Counted from the stretch's first letter, positions 1 to 6,407 are shown. The stretch: DNA of 6,742 nt from Propionibacterium sp. (GCA_030460725.1 JAKECL010000105.1:1-6742), one strand, 5' to 3'. Notes: generated by a model from the sequence alone, not told the origin. Numbers and translations are program-made.

Positions 1-620
1 CACGTCTGGTCTTCGCAAACTCCAACCCCCACAAGATCAGTGAGCTGGAGGCGATCCTCGCGCCGATGCTCCAGGGCAGCGCCGCCGGGACCGTGGCGCG
101 CATGGACGAGTTCGACGTGGACTCCCCCGTCGAGGACGGCGCCACATTCGAGGAGAATTCGCTGATCAAGGCCCGCGCCCTGTGCCGGGCGACGGGGCTC
201 GCGGCGGTGGCGGACGACTCGGGGCTGTGTGTGGACATCATGGGCGGGGCGCCGGGGATCTTCTCGGCCCGCTGGAGTGGTCACCACGGGGACGATGCCG
301 GGAACCTGGACCTGCTGCTGGCCCAACTGGGAGACGTCCCGGACGGCCTGCGCGGCGCATCATTCGTCTCCGCCGCGGTCCTCGTCCTCCCCGACGGACG
401 GGAGTTCGTGGAGGTGGGCCGGGTCGAGGGGACCCTGCTCCGAGCCCGGCGCGGCACAGGCGGTTTCGGGTACGACCCCGTCTTCGTGCCCACAGGGTCC
501 ACCCTGACCACCGCGGAGATGACCCCGGAGCAGAAGAATGCGATCAGCCATCGCGGCATCGCCTTCCGGGCACTCGCCCCCCGCATCGTCGAGGAACTGC
601 GCCGGGCACAGGGCGTCTGA
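1..620 (+). CDS. rdgB: RdgB/HAM1-type non-canonical purine NTP pyrophosphatase (5' partial)
   Basis: Hydrolyses dITP, XTP and ITP to the monophosphate plus pyrophosphate, keeping deaminated purines out of DNA and RNA; cytosolic, normally a Mg-dependent homodimer. The reading frame is open from base 3, and the first readable residues, RLVFANSNPHK, are the family's N-terminal nucleotide-binding motif (usually (A/T)xNxxK near residue 10). The true start is therefore only a few codons beyond the left edge, and the ATG at 66 is internal. Numbering from base 3, further family motifs are EENSLIKARA (about 50-59), the catalytic ADDSGLCVD (about 70-78), GAPGIFSARWSG (about 82-93), GGFGYDPVF (about 153-161) and SHR (about 182-184). 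The visible length of about 205 residues fits the family. In many actinobacteria rph (RNase PH) lies directly upstream; that would be outside this window. The gene converges on the membrane-protein gene at 711. Confidence 0.96.
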   Translation, partial: RLVFANSNPHKISELEAILAPMLQGSAAGTVARMDEFDVDSPVEDGATFEENSLIKARALCRATGLAAVADDSGLCVDIMGGAPGIFSARWSGHHGDDAGNLDLLLAQLGDVPDGLRGASFVSAAVLVLPDGREFVEVGRVEGTLLRARRGTGGFGYDPVFVPTGSTLTTAEMTPEQKNAISHRGIAFRALAPRIVEELRRAQGV

Positions 621-644
621 GCCCACGTCCGGGCAGGTGAGGAC

Positions 645-668
645 CGGGAGCCCGGCCCCGCGCTCCCG
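645..668. terminator. Hairpin between convergent genes, possible bidirectional terminator
   Basis: The 90-bp gap between the rdgB stop (620) and the stop of the convergent gene (711) contains a perfect 7-bp inverted repeat, CGGGAGC (645-651) and GCTCCCG (662-668), around a 10-nt loop. There is no T-tract on either side. If it terminates transcription it does so as a U-less hairpin, as often proposed for high-GC actinobacteria. Position and symmetry are seen; the function is inferred. Confidence 0.35.
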
Positions 669-710
669 ACCTCCTCGCAGCTGAATCGAAGCGGGTGGGC
701 GAAGGGGACC

Positions 711-1073
711 TCAGCGGCCCGCGGCCACCTCGACGCCTCCCGATGTGCGTGCCCCACGCAGGCGGGGCGCACGCCCCAGGCGCATGCGGACCACGGAGAA
801 CTCGGTGCGGATGCGCGCGGTCAGGCGGTCGCGCACCCGCCAGGTCATGCGCACCCCGATGACGATGAAGATCAGGTTGGTGACGACCGAGGGCCACGCC
901 CGGGTCGCCAGGCACGCCATGGCCAGGAGCCCACAGGCGAGCATGTTGAGCGCGTGGTAGCGCAATGAGTCGGGTGCCACGCGCTGCGTGGAGACGCCCC
1001 AGTAGGCGAGCAGTGAACACACCGCACCGATCCAGCCCAGAACCATGGCGGCGGCAGACAATGACCACATCAC
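711..1073 (-). CDS. Small CBU_0592-family integral membrane protein
   Basis: A 120-residue protein with about three predicted membrane segments (residues about 6-26, 38-57 and 60-78). The spacing of WIGAVCSLLAYWGVST, then DSLRYHALNML, then AWPSVVTNLIF resembles the small uncharacterised membrane family called CBU_0592, where a similar RYHxLN motif links helices 1 and 2. No biochemical function is known to me. Unusually, the last 40 residues form an arginine-rich tail, probably cytoplasmic, beyond the usual hydrophobic core. The start is uncertain: GTG at 1073 is followed at once by ATG at 1070, and neither has a good Shine-Dalgarno. The gene is divergent from the LysR-type regulator, so it is a candidate target of that regulator. 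Confidence 0.75.
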   Translation of the reverse strand: MMWSLSAAAMVLGWIGAVCSLLAYWGVSTQRVAPDSLRYHALNMLACGLLAMACLATRAWPSVVTNLIFIVIGVRMTWRVRDRLTARIRTEFSVVRMRLGRAPRLRGARTSGGVEVAAGR

Positions 1074-1098
1074 AGGTCACATGGTGCCCACCCACACT

Positions 1099-1146
1099 CT
1101 TCAGTGCAATAGAATGATTCTTCACAACTGCTGAAGCTTTGCTTCA
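1099..1146. promoter_or_regulatory. Candidate LysR-type operator array between divergent genes
   Basis: The 100-bp divergent region (1074-1173) has an A/T-richer centre with repeated half-sites. CTTCA occurs at 1099-1103, 1120-1124 and 1142-1146, 21 and 22 bp apart, which is two helical turns. The middle copy forms a dyad with TGAAG at 1132-1136 (CTTCA-N7-TGAAG), and T1122/A1134 fits the T-N11-A rule of LysR-type binding sites. TGAAGC (1132-1137) also pairs with GCTTCA (1141-1146). A perfect palindrome, AGAATGATTCT, lies at 1111-1121. TAGAAT at 1110-1115 is a 5/6 match to a -10 box on the + strand, but no matching -35 is visible. Binding by the adjacent regulator is inferred. Confidence 0.5.
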
Positions 1147-1163
1147 CAGACTTCCTGTCTCCC

Positions 1164-1168
1164 GGAGG
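1164..1168 (+). promoter_or_regulatory. Ribosome binding site fixing the GTG start of the LysR gene
   Basis: GGAGG lies 5 nt before GTG at 1174 and is the best Shine-Dalgarno on the + strand of this region. It makes GTG the start in preference to any downstream ATG, and this start gives a helix-turn-helix domain at the usual position. Confidence 0.75.
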
Positions 1169-1173
1169 GGACC

Positions 1174-2091
1174 GTGCACATCGATCCGCGACGCCTTCCC
1201 GTCCTGCTGGCCGTCAGGCGCGAAGGAGGTATCGTCGCCGCCTCCGACGTCCTGGGGATCTCTCCCTCCGCCGTGTCCCAGCAGGTCCAACGCCTGGAGG
1301 ACGAGGTCGGGTTGGAGCTCATCGAACGCAGCCCCACCGGGGCGACCCTCACTCCCGCCGGGCACGTCCTGGCCGCAGGGGCGGAACGCATCGAGGCGGA
1401 GCTGACCGACACCACCCAGGCGCTGCGTCCCTTCACGGGACAGGTGACCGGCATCGTGGGCATCGGATCGTTCCAGACGCTGCTGCGCGCCGTCCTGGTC
1501 CCCTTCCTCTCGGACCTGGCCCACAGCCTTCCCGGCATCGAGCTGCACCTGGTGGAGACCGACGAGCTGCCCGGGATGGCAGCGCTGCGCTCGGGACGCT
1601 TCGACATCCTCACTCTGGAACGCGACGAGTCACCGGGCGCGGCACCGCGCGGCTTCACCGACACGCCGTTCTTCGACGAGCCCTGGGTGCTGGCCACACC
1701 CACCGCGGTCCCCACCATCGGATCGGAACGGGACCTGGCCCCCCTGCGATGGCTCCGGGTCCTGCCCGGCACGGCGGGCGCGCACGCAATGACGCGCATC
1801 ACCGCGGCGATTCCGGAACCGGAGTTCGCCGAGGACTCCTATCTCAACTACGGCGTGGCCCTGTCCCTGGTGGCCGCCGGACGCGGCTCGACCGTGCTCC
1901 CACGCCTGGCGCTCGTCGACGTGCCCCTGGAAGGTGTCCGCGTCACCCCACTTCCCGGCCTGGGTGTGCGTCGCCTCCTCATCCGCCACCGAACGCACGC
2001 AGCGGACCCCTCGACACCTGCCGGACAGGTCATCCAGAGACTGCGGCAATGGGTTGCCGACCACCCGTTCAGCGAGGGCGCCCCCGCCTGA
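1174..2091 (+). CDS. LysR-family transcriptional regulator
   Basis: A 305-residue cytosolic DNA-binding protein of standard LysR length. Residues about 3-62 form the winged helix-turn-helix: LPVLLAVRREGGIVAASDVLGISPSAVSQQV is followed by a family-typical QRLEDEVGLELIERSPTGATLTPAG segment. A linker helix follows at about 65-88, then a periplasmic-binding-protein-like effector domain (about 90-295) starting at the GIVGIGSFQTLLRAVLVPF strand-helix, with a later SLVAAGRGSTVLPRLAL segment typical of the second subdomain. The effector cannot be read from sequence. The GTG start is backed by GGAGG 5 nt upstream. It is divergent from the small membrane protein and shares its control region, so autoregulation plus control of that neighbour is the usual expectation for the family. 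Confidence 0.93.
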   Translation: MHIDPRRLPVLLAVRREGGIVAASDVLGISPSAVSQQVQRLEDEVGLELIERSPTGATLTPAGHVLAAGAERIEAELTDTTQALRPFTGQVTGIVGIGSFQTLLRAVLVPFLSDLAHSLPGIELHLVETDELPGMAALRSGRFDILTLERDESPGAAPRGFTDTPFFDEPWVLATPTAVPTIGSERDLAPLRWLRVLPGTAGAHAMTRITAAIPEPEFAEDSYLNYGVALSLVAAGRGSTVLPRLALVDVPLEGVRVTPLPGLGVRRLLIRHRTHAADPSTPAGQVIQRLRQWVADHPFSEGAPA

Positions 2092-2115
2092 TGGGCACCG
2101 GGACACACCGAACCT

Positions 2116-2134
2116 GCTCCCCAGGCCCGGGAGC
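2116..2134. terminator. Hairpin between convergent LysR and MBL genes, possible terminator
   Basis: The 45-bp gap between the LysR stop (2091) and the MBL gene stop (2137) contains GCTCCC (2116-2121) and GGGAGC (2129-2134), a perfect 6-bp stem with a 7-nt loop. No T-tract follows on either strand. It would serve both convergent genes; termination is inferred from position only. Confidence 0.35.
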
Positions 2135-2136
2135 TC

Positions 2137-2934
2137 TCAGATCACGTACTGTGCGCCTGCGCTCGCCACGCCCAGGGGACCCGACCATGTCGCCCGCGCC
2201 TCTGCCAGCACGTCCTCAGGATCCGTCCAGGGCTGGATGTGGGTGAGCACCAGGCGACCGACCCGCGCCTCAGTGGCGGTCCTGCCGGCGCGGCCACCCG
2301 TCATGTGGATGCCCCGCACCCCCTCGCTGCCCGTGAACCCCGCTTCGGACAGCAGGAGGTCCACGTCGGACGCACCTGCCGTGATGGTCTCGCACTCGTC
2401 GGTGTCGCCGGTGTAGAACAGCGACACCCCTCGCTCCGGGTCCTGCTCGCTCGGACCCTCGACACGGATGCCGAACCCGGGCACCGAATGCCACGCGGCC
2501 GACGGGGTGAGCGTGAGCGGACCGACACGCAGCGCGACACCCGCCCTGAGCGTGTGGACGGAGAACTCACCTTCATAGGTCTCCTCCTCACCCGCACCGT
2601 CGATCTGGCGGACGCGGTCAAGGAGACCCTCGGGGCCCGCCATCACCAGGGGATCAGACCCGCGCGCAGGTCCCCACCGGCGATGGACGTGCAGCGAGAT
2701 GACGTCCCCGATGTGGTCGGCGTGACCGTGGGAGAAGACGACCGCGTCCAGGTCCCGGGGATCGAGGTGGTTCCACAACTGTCCGAAGGATCCCGGCCCC
2801 ATGTCCATGACCACGTTCCAAGTGCGGACAGCCCCACAGGCCGGGTCCCATCCACGCCCCTGGACCAGATAGCACGACGCGGCCGCGGCAGGGCCCGACA
2901 TCGAACCCGTGCATCCCACCACCCGAAGTCTCAT
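2137..2934 (-). CDS. MBL-fold metal hydrolase, Rv1339-like probable cyclic nucleotide phosphodiesterase
   Basis: A 265-residue metallo-beta-lactamase-fold protein with the metal ligands in place: SHGHADH at residues 68-74 (HxHxDH), H149 in AWHSVPGFGIR, D177 in YTGDTDE and H232 in LTHIQPW. It has no signal peptide and should be cytosolic. Its place directly after murI matches M. tuberculosis Rv1339, which has been reported as a cAMP phosphodiesterase; assigning that activity here is by position and fold, and an RNase-like or other phosphodiesterase role is possible. The ATG overlaps the murI stop as ATGA (2931-2934), so translation is probably coupled, and GGAGG lies about 10 nt upstream inside murI. 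It is the last gene of the clpS-DUF2017-murI-MBL operon and converges on the LysR gene. Confidence 0.9.
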   Translation of the reverse strand: MRLRVVGCTGSMSGPAAAASCYLVQGRGWDPACGAVRTWNVVMDMGPGSFGQLWNHLDPRDLDAVVFSHGHADHIGDVISLHVHRRWGPARGSDPLVMAGPEGLLDRVRQIDGAGEEETYEGEFSVHTLRAGVALRVGPLTLTPSAAWHSVPGFGIRVEGPSEQDPERGVSLFYTGDTDECETITAGASDVDLLLSEAGFTGSEGVRGIHMTGGRAGRTATEARVGRLVLTHIQPWTDPEDVLAEARATWSGPLGVASAGAQYVI

Positions 2935-3767
2935 GCGGGGACACCCTCCTGGTCGACCGGCACCTCGCGGACATCTGCGACCTCTGGCCCCAGGAAACGT
3001 CGTGCGAGCCTCGCAAACGTCTCCGTGCCGTCGGTGGTGAGGAACTCGTGGTGTGGCTGCTCGCCGGGCAGCAGTGGCTCGTGGAGCAGATCGCGGTCCA
3101 CGAGTTCGTTGTAGGTGACATTGGCTGTCGTCTCGGAGGAGGTCACGAGTGCGACGTCCTCACCCATGACGCGTCCGATGACACCGGTGAGCAGGGGGTA
3201 GTGCGTGCACCCGAGGATCAGGGTGTCGATACCCGCCTCCCGCAGGGGCGCGAGGTAGCCACGGGCAACGCGCTCCAGCTCCGTCCCGGTGGTGATCCCA
3301 GCTTCGACGAACTCTACGAAACGCGGGCACGCCTGTTGGACGACCGTCAGTCCGGGGACCGCTGCCAGAGCGTTGGCGTACGCCTCGGACTGGATCGTTG
3401 CCGCGGTGCCGATGACCCCGATGCGGCGGTTGCGCGTGGCGACCACTGCGGCGCGTGCAGCGGGGGTGACGACCTCGATCACGGGGATCCGGGCGTGGAT
3501 CCAGTAGCGCTCACGCGCATCGGACAGGGCGGCGGCTGTCGCGGTGTTGCATGCGATGACGAGCATCTTGACACCTCGGGAGGCCAACTCGTCGAGCCCC
3601 GCCAGTGCGAGCTCGCGGATCTCGGCGATCGGACGAGGGCCGTAGGGGGTGTGGGCGGTGTCGCCGAGGTAGACGATCCTCTCGTCCGGGAGTTTGTCGA
3701 TGATCGCCCGGGCCACCGTCAGCCCGCCCAGTCCCGAGTCAAAGACACCTATCGGAGCGTTGTCCAT
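2931..3767 (-). CDS. murI: Glutamate racemase
   Basis: Interconverts L- and D-glutamate, providing D-Glu for the second residue of the peptidoglycan stem peptide; cytosolic, cofactor-independent. The two catalytic cysteines are present as C73 in IACNTA and C187 in GCTHYP. The N-terminal IGVFDSGLGGLTV motif (D10, S11) and the YLGDTAHTPYGPR segment (33-45) are also intact. At 278 residues the length is normal. The ATG lies 10 nt after the DUF2017 stop with only a weak Shine-Dalgarno, so it probably depends on coupling to the upstream genes. The stop overlaps the start of the MBL gene by 4 nt. Confidence 0.98.
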   Translation of the reverse strand: MDNAPIGVFDSGLGGLTVARAIIDKLPDERIVYLGDTAHTPYGPRPIAEIRELALAGLDELASRGVKMLVIACNTATAAALSDARERYWIHARIPVIEVVTPAARAAVVATRNRRIGVIGTAATIQSEAYANALAAVPGLTVVQQACPRFVEFVEAGITTGTELERVARGYLAPLREAGIDTLILGCTHYPLLTGVIGRVMGEDVALVTSSETTANVTYNELVDRDLLHEPLLPGEQPHHEFLTTDGTETFARLARRFLGPEVADVREVPVDQEGVPA

Positions 3768-3777
3768 GTCTTGGACA

Positions 3778-4353
3778 CTAGTGCTCCGGCACGCCCGACC
3801 GCACGGCGCGCAGCAGTGAGTCCTGCCACCAGGTCACTGCCACGTAGAGGCCGCTGGCCAGCCCGAGCCGCGCATCCGCGTCCTCGTCGTGTGCCTGGTC
3901 CCACACCCTCTCGGCATCCGCGGCGTCCTCGATCCCCAGCTCACCCGCCAGTGCCTGTCGGAGGTCATTGAGCGCGGCGAGCCAGTCCCACACCGAGCAG
4001 GGGGGCACCACCACGACACCACCGGTGTCCCGGTGGGCGCTTCGCAAGTCGCGCCGCACCCGACGCAGACGGGCCGACTTCTCCGCACGCAGGAAGTCCT
4101 CGGTGAGGGCCCGCAACTCGGCCGCCTCCGGGGGGTCCTCACTCATGGGCGGCAGCAGATTGTCCAGGGCCGGGCTCTCCGGCTCCGGGCGGGAGGACTC
4201 GAAACCGGTGGTCGCGCGCACCAGGGAGGTGAGTTCGCTCGGCTCGTCGAGGACGGTGAGGATCTCTCCCAGGAGCCGGTCGAGCAGGCGTCGGTCGTGC
4301 CCGTCCACCTCCGCCCGGAAGCCCTGGGGTGTCCCGGTGAACTCCCCGATCAC
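3778..4353 (-). CDS. DUF2017 family protein, ClpS-associated
   Basis: A 191-residue soluble, mostly alpha-helical protein of a family almost always found next to clpS in actinobacteria. Recognisable parts are an N-terminal strand region (residues 1-18), a RLLDRLLGEILTVLD helix, the PPMSEDPPEAAELRALTEDFLRAEKSARLRRVRRDL stretch and a C-terminal WDWLAALNDLRQALAGELGI segment. No catalytic motif is visible and the function is unknown; a role linked to ClpS or Clp proteolysis is only suggested by the neighbourhood. The start is GTG at 4353, overlapping the clpS stop as GTGA (4350-4353), which implies translational coupling. Confidence 0.88.
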   Translation of the reverse strand: MIGEFTGTPQGFRAEVDGHDRRLLDRLLGEILTVLDEPSELTSLVRATTGFESSRPEPESPALDNLLPPMSEDPPEAAELRALTEDFLRAEKSARLRRVRRDLRSAHRDTGGVVVVPPCSVWDWLAALNDLRQALAGELGIEDAADAERVWDQAHDEDADARLGLASGLYVAVTWWQDSLLRAVRSGVPEH

Positions 4354-4640
4354 GAGGCACGCTCCAGTGTCGCGTGAAGGCCGTAGGAGTGCATCGCCAG
4401 CACGTCGGCCTCCATGCGTTCCCGGGTCCCCCGTGACACGACGGCACGACCCAGGTGGTGCACCTCCAGCATCAGGGCGTGCGCGGTGGGTCGTGGGTAG
4501 CCGAAGTGTCGACAGAGGACCTCAGTGACATAGTCCATGAGGTTGACGGCGTCGTCCCACACGACCGCGTGCCACTGGGGCATGGCAGAGGCGTGGGAGT
4601 CCACCTGCTCGCTGGGAGCAGGTGACATGCGGGCGGGCAT
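4350..4640 (-). CDS. clpS: ATP-dependent Clp protease adaptor ClpS
   Basis: A 96-residue adaptor that binds N-degron substrates and hands them to the ClpC/ClpA unfoldase of the Clp protease. After a flexible N-terminus of about 22 residues comes the ClpS core: WHAVVWDDAVNLMDYV (23-38), HFGYPRPTAHALMLEVHHLGRAVV (45-68) and the C-terminal YGLHATLE. The substrate-pocket His is present in EVHHLG. The usual N-D-D/P motif reads D-D-A here, so the first Asn that contacts the N-degron amino group in E. coli ClpS is Asp. A much longer open frame extends upstream through pncB on the opposite strand, but that is an antisense artefact. The start at 4640 is preferred because a TACGCT -10-like box sits 6 nt before it; ATG at 4628 is the alternative. 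First gene of the operon running to 2137. Confidence 0.9.
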   Translation of the reverse strand: MPARMSPAPSEQVDSHASAMPQWHAVVWDDAVNLMDYVTEVLCRHFGYPRPTAHALMLEVHHLGRAVVSRGTRERMEADVLAMHSYGLHATLERAS

Positions 4641-4646
4641 GGGTTC

Positions 4647-4652
4647 AGCGTA
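4647..4652 (-). promoter_or_regulatory. Putative -10 box of leaderless clpS operon promoter
   Basis: On the minus strand TACGCT (TAnnnT form) is followed by exactly 6 nt and then the clpS ATG (4640-4638). There is no Shine-Dalgarno, and the spacing would put the transcript start on the A of the ATG, the leaderless arrangement common in actinobacteria. No convincing -35 is visible. This is an inference from spacing. Confidence 0.4.
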
Positions 4653-4706
4653 GGCACCGGCCGCGCCCGAGGTGCGGCTTTCGCCCCCGGACAGCGCCAC
4701 GATGGC

Positions 4707-4712
4707 TAAGTT
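4707..4712 (+). promoter_or_regulatory. Putative -10 box of leaderless pncB promoter
   Basis: TAAGTT is followed by 6 nt and then the pncB ATG at 4719. As on the clpS side, no purine-rich ribosome site exists upstream, and the spacing would place transcription start at the ATG. No good -35 is visible at 16-18 bp. Confidence 0.4.
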
Positions 4713-4718
4713 TGTCCC

Positions 4719-6062
4719 ATGCCTGCTTCCACATCCACTGCTCTCCTGACGGACATGTACGAGCTGACGATGCTCGACGCCGCCCTGCACAACGGCACAG
4801 CGATGCGCCGCACGGTCTTCGAGGTCTTCGGCCGTCGCCTGCCTGCCACCCGACGTTTCGGAGTGGTGGCGGGGACCGGACGCATCCTGGAGGCCCTGGA
4901 ACGCTTCGAGTTCTCCGACCACCAGATCGACTGGCTCCACACCCACCAGATCGTCTCCGACGAGACCCTGGACCTCCTGCGGGAGTTCCACTTCGAGGGG
5001 GACATCGACGGCTATCCCGAGGGCGAGTGCTACTTCGAGGGCTCCCCCCTGCTCACGGTCTCCGGCACCTTCGCGGAGTGCGTGCTCCTGGAGACCCTGG
5101 CACTGTCGGTCCTCAACCACGACTGCGCCGTGGCCTCGGCGGCCTCGCGCATGACGATTGCGGCCCACGGGCGCCCCTGCATGGACATGGGCGCACGCCG
5201 CACACACGAACGCGCCGCGGTCTCGGCCGCACGCGCCGCAGTCATCGGCGGGTTCCACGGCACCTCCGACCTGGAGGCGGGGCGCCGCTACGGGATCCCC
5301 ACCATCGGCACCTCTGCTCATGCCTTCACCCTCCTGCACGACACCGAGGCCGAGGCGTTCGCTGCCCAGATCCGCCTCCTGGGCACCGGGACGACCCTGC
5401 TGGTGGACACCTACGACATCCCCACCGCGGTGCGAACGGCTGTGGAGGCCGCACGCGACGCCGGGGGCGAGCTGGGCGCCGTGCGCCTGGACTCCGGAGA
5501 CCTGGTCGCCCTGGCGTTCAAGGTCCGCGGCCAACTCGATGCCATGGGAGCGACCTCCACGAAGATCACCGTCACCAACGACCTCGACGAGTACGCGATT
5601 GCCGCCCTGGGTGCGGCCCCCATCGACTCCTACGGTGTGGGCACCCGCCTGGTCACCGGCTCGGGAGTGCCCACGGCCGCCCTCGTCTACAAGATGGTCG
5701 AGCGTGAGGACGCACAGGGCGTCATGCGTGGGGTGGCCAAGAAGTCCGCTTCGAAGAGCACCGTCGCTGGACGCAAGTTCGCCGGACGGGTCATCGGCGA
5801 GGACGGCTACGCCGAGGAGGAGCTGCTGGTTGCTGGCGGGACCGCCGAGAACGCGGGTCAGGCCCTGGCCGACGTCGGTGCCCGACCTCTCCAGGTCTCG
5901 CTGGTGCGCGAGGGCCACATCGACGCCGAGGCCTGGGGACGCGATGCCCTGGTGCGCGCCCAGGAGCACCATGTGCGTTCACGCAACGAACTCCCCTACC
6001 AGGCCTGGCGCCTGTCGGAGGGTGAACCCGCCATCCCCACCCACTACCGCACAACGGTCTGA
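4719..6062 (+). CDS. pncB: Nicotinate phosphoribosyltransferase
   Basis: Makes nicotinate mononucleotide from nicotinate and PRPP with ATP hydrolysis, the first step of Preiss-Handler NAD salvage; cytosolic. The 447-residue protein has the family N-terminus LLTDMYELTM (9-18), the active-site stretch MDMGARRTHE (155-164), GTSAHAF (197-203, the likely phospho-accepting His being H201), LVDTYD (228-233) and the phosphate-binding VRLDSGDL (255-262), followed by GVGTRLVTG further on. Length and motif order fit the actinobacterial pncB group. The ATG at 4719 has no Shine-Dalgarno and is read as leaderless. The gene is divergent from clpS, as in M. tuberculosis (Rv1330c/Rv1331), and ends 15 bp from the convergent exporter gene. 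Confidence 0.97.
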   Translation: MPASTSTALLTDMYELTMLDAALHNGTAMRRTVFEVFGRRLPATRRFGVVAGTGRILEALERFEFSDHQIDWLHTHQIVSDETLDLLREFHFEGDIDGYPEGECYFEGSPLLTVSGTFAECVLLETLALSVLNHDCAVASAASRMTIAAHGRPCMDMGARRTHERAAVSAARAAVIGGFHGTSDLEAGRRYGIPTIGTSAHAFTLLHDTEAEAFAAQIRLLGTGTTLLVDTYDIPTAVRTAVEAARDAGGELGAVRLDSGDLVALAFKVRGQLDAMGATSTKITVTNDLDEYAIAALGAAPIDSYGVGTRLVTGSGVPTAALVYKMVEREDAQGVMRGVAKKSASKSTVAGRKFAGRVIGEDGYAEEELLVAGGTAENAGQALADVGARPLQVSLVREGHIDAEAWGRDALVRAQEHHVRSRNELPYQAWRLSEGEPAIPTHYRTTV

Positions 6063-6077
6063 GTGTCGGAGGCGTCA

Positions 6078-6395
6078 TCAGTGTGAGGTGAGCTTGAGAC
6101 CTGCCACGCAGGCGACCAGACCCACCAAGAGCAGGATGCGCACCACACTCACCGACTCCGCACCCGTGGCCATGGCCCACACCGCAGTCGTGGCCGCCCC
6201 GATCCCGACCCACACGGCATAGCCCGTCCCCACCGGGATGTCGCGCAGGGCCCAGGCGAGGCCTGCCATCGACACCACGAGACCGCCCAGGAACACCAGG
6301 CTCGGCACCAGTCGGGAGAAGCCCTCACTGCGCGAGAGAGCTGTGGCCCAGACGGCTTCGAACAGGCCCGAGATGACCAGGATCGTCCATCCCAT
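6078..6395 (-). CDS. sugE: SMR-family guanidinium exporter (Gdx, formerly SugE)
   Basis: A 105-residue, four-helix inner-membrane antiporter that exports guanidinium in exchange for protons as an antiparallel dimer. It matches the SugE/Gdx branch of the small multidrug resistance family and not the EmrE/Qac branch: MGWTILVISGLFEAVWATAL at the N-terminus, FSRLVPS, VSMAGLAWALRDIPVGTGYAVWVGIGA and the C-terminal VACVAGLKLTSH. The key residues described for Gdx, E13, W16, S42, Y59 and W62, are all present at those positions; the common GTAYAVW reads GTGYAVW. The start at 6395 is set by GGAGGT (6407-6402) 6 nt upstream and by family length; a longer in-frame start at 6494 would run through the riboswitch. 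It converges on pncB and is preceded by a guanidine-II riboswitch, which independently supports guanidinium as the substrate. Confidence 0.95.
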   Translation of the reverse strand: MGWTILVISGLFEAVWATALSRSEGFSRLVPSLVFLGGLVVSMAGLAWALRDIPVGTGYAVWVGIGAATTAVWAMATGAESVSVVRILLLVGLVACVAGLKLTSH

Positions 6396-6401
6396 GGTGA
6401 T

Positions 6402-6407
6402 ACCTCC
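6402..6407 (-). promoter_or_regulatory. Ribosome binding site of the exporter gene, sequestered by anti-SD
   Basis: GGAGGT lies 6 nt before the ATG at 6395. It is the strongest Shine-Dalgarno on the minus strand in the window, and it is exactly paired by the riboswitch linker at 6425-6430. Confidence 0.85.

Noticed and set aside
66..68. ATG at 66 as the rdgB start.
   Set aside because: The upstream in-frame codons from base 3 encode the conserved N-terminal nucleotide-binding motif SNPHK, so the real start lies left of the window.
4350..5972. A 540-codon open frame on the minus strand covering clpS and most of pncB.
   Set aside because: Only its last 96 codons look like a protein family (ClpS). 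The rest is antisense to pncB, low in complexity and unlike any family I know; long antisense frames are usual in G/C-rich DNA.
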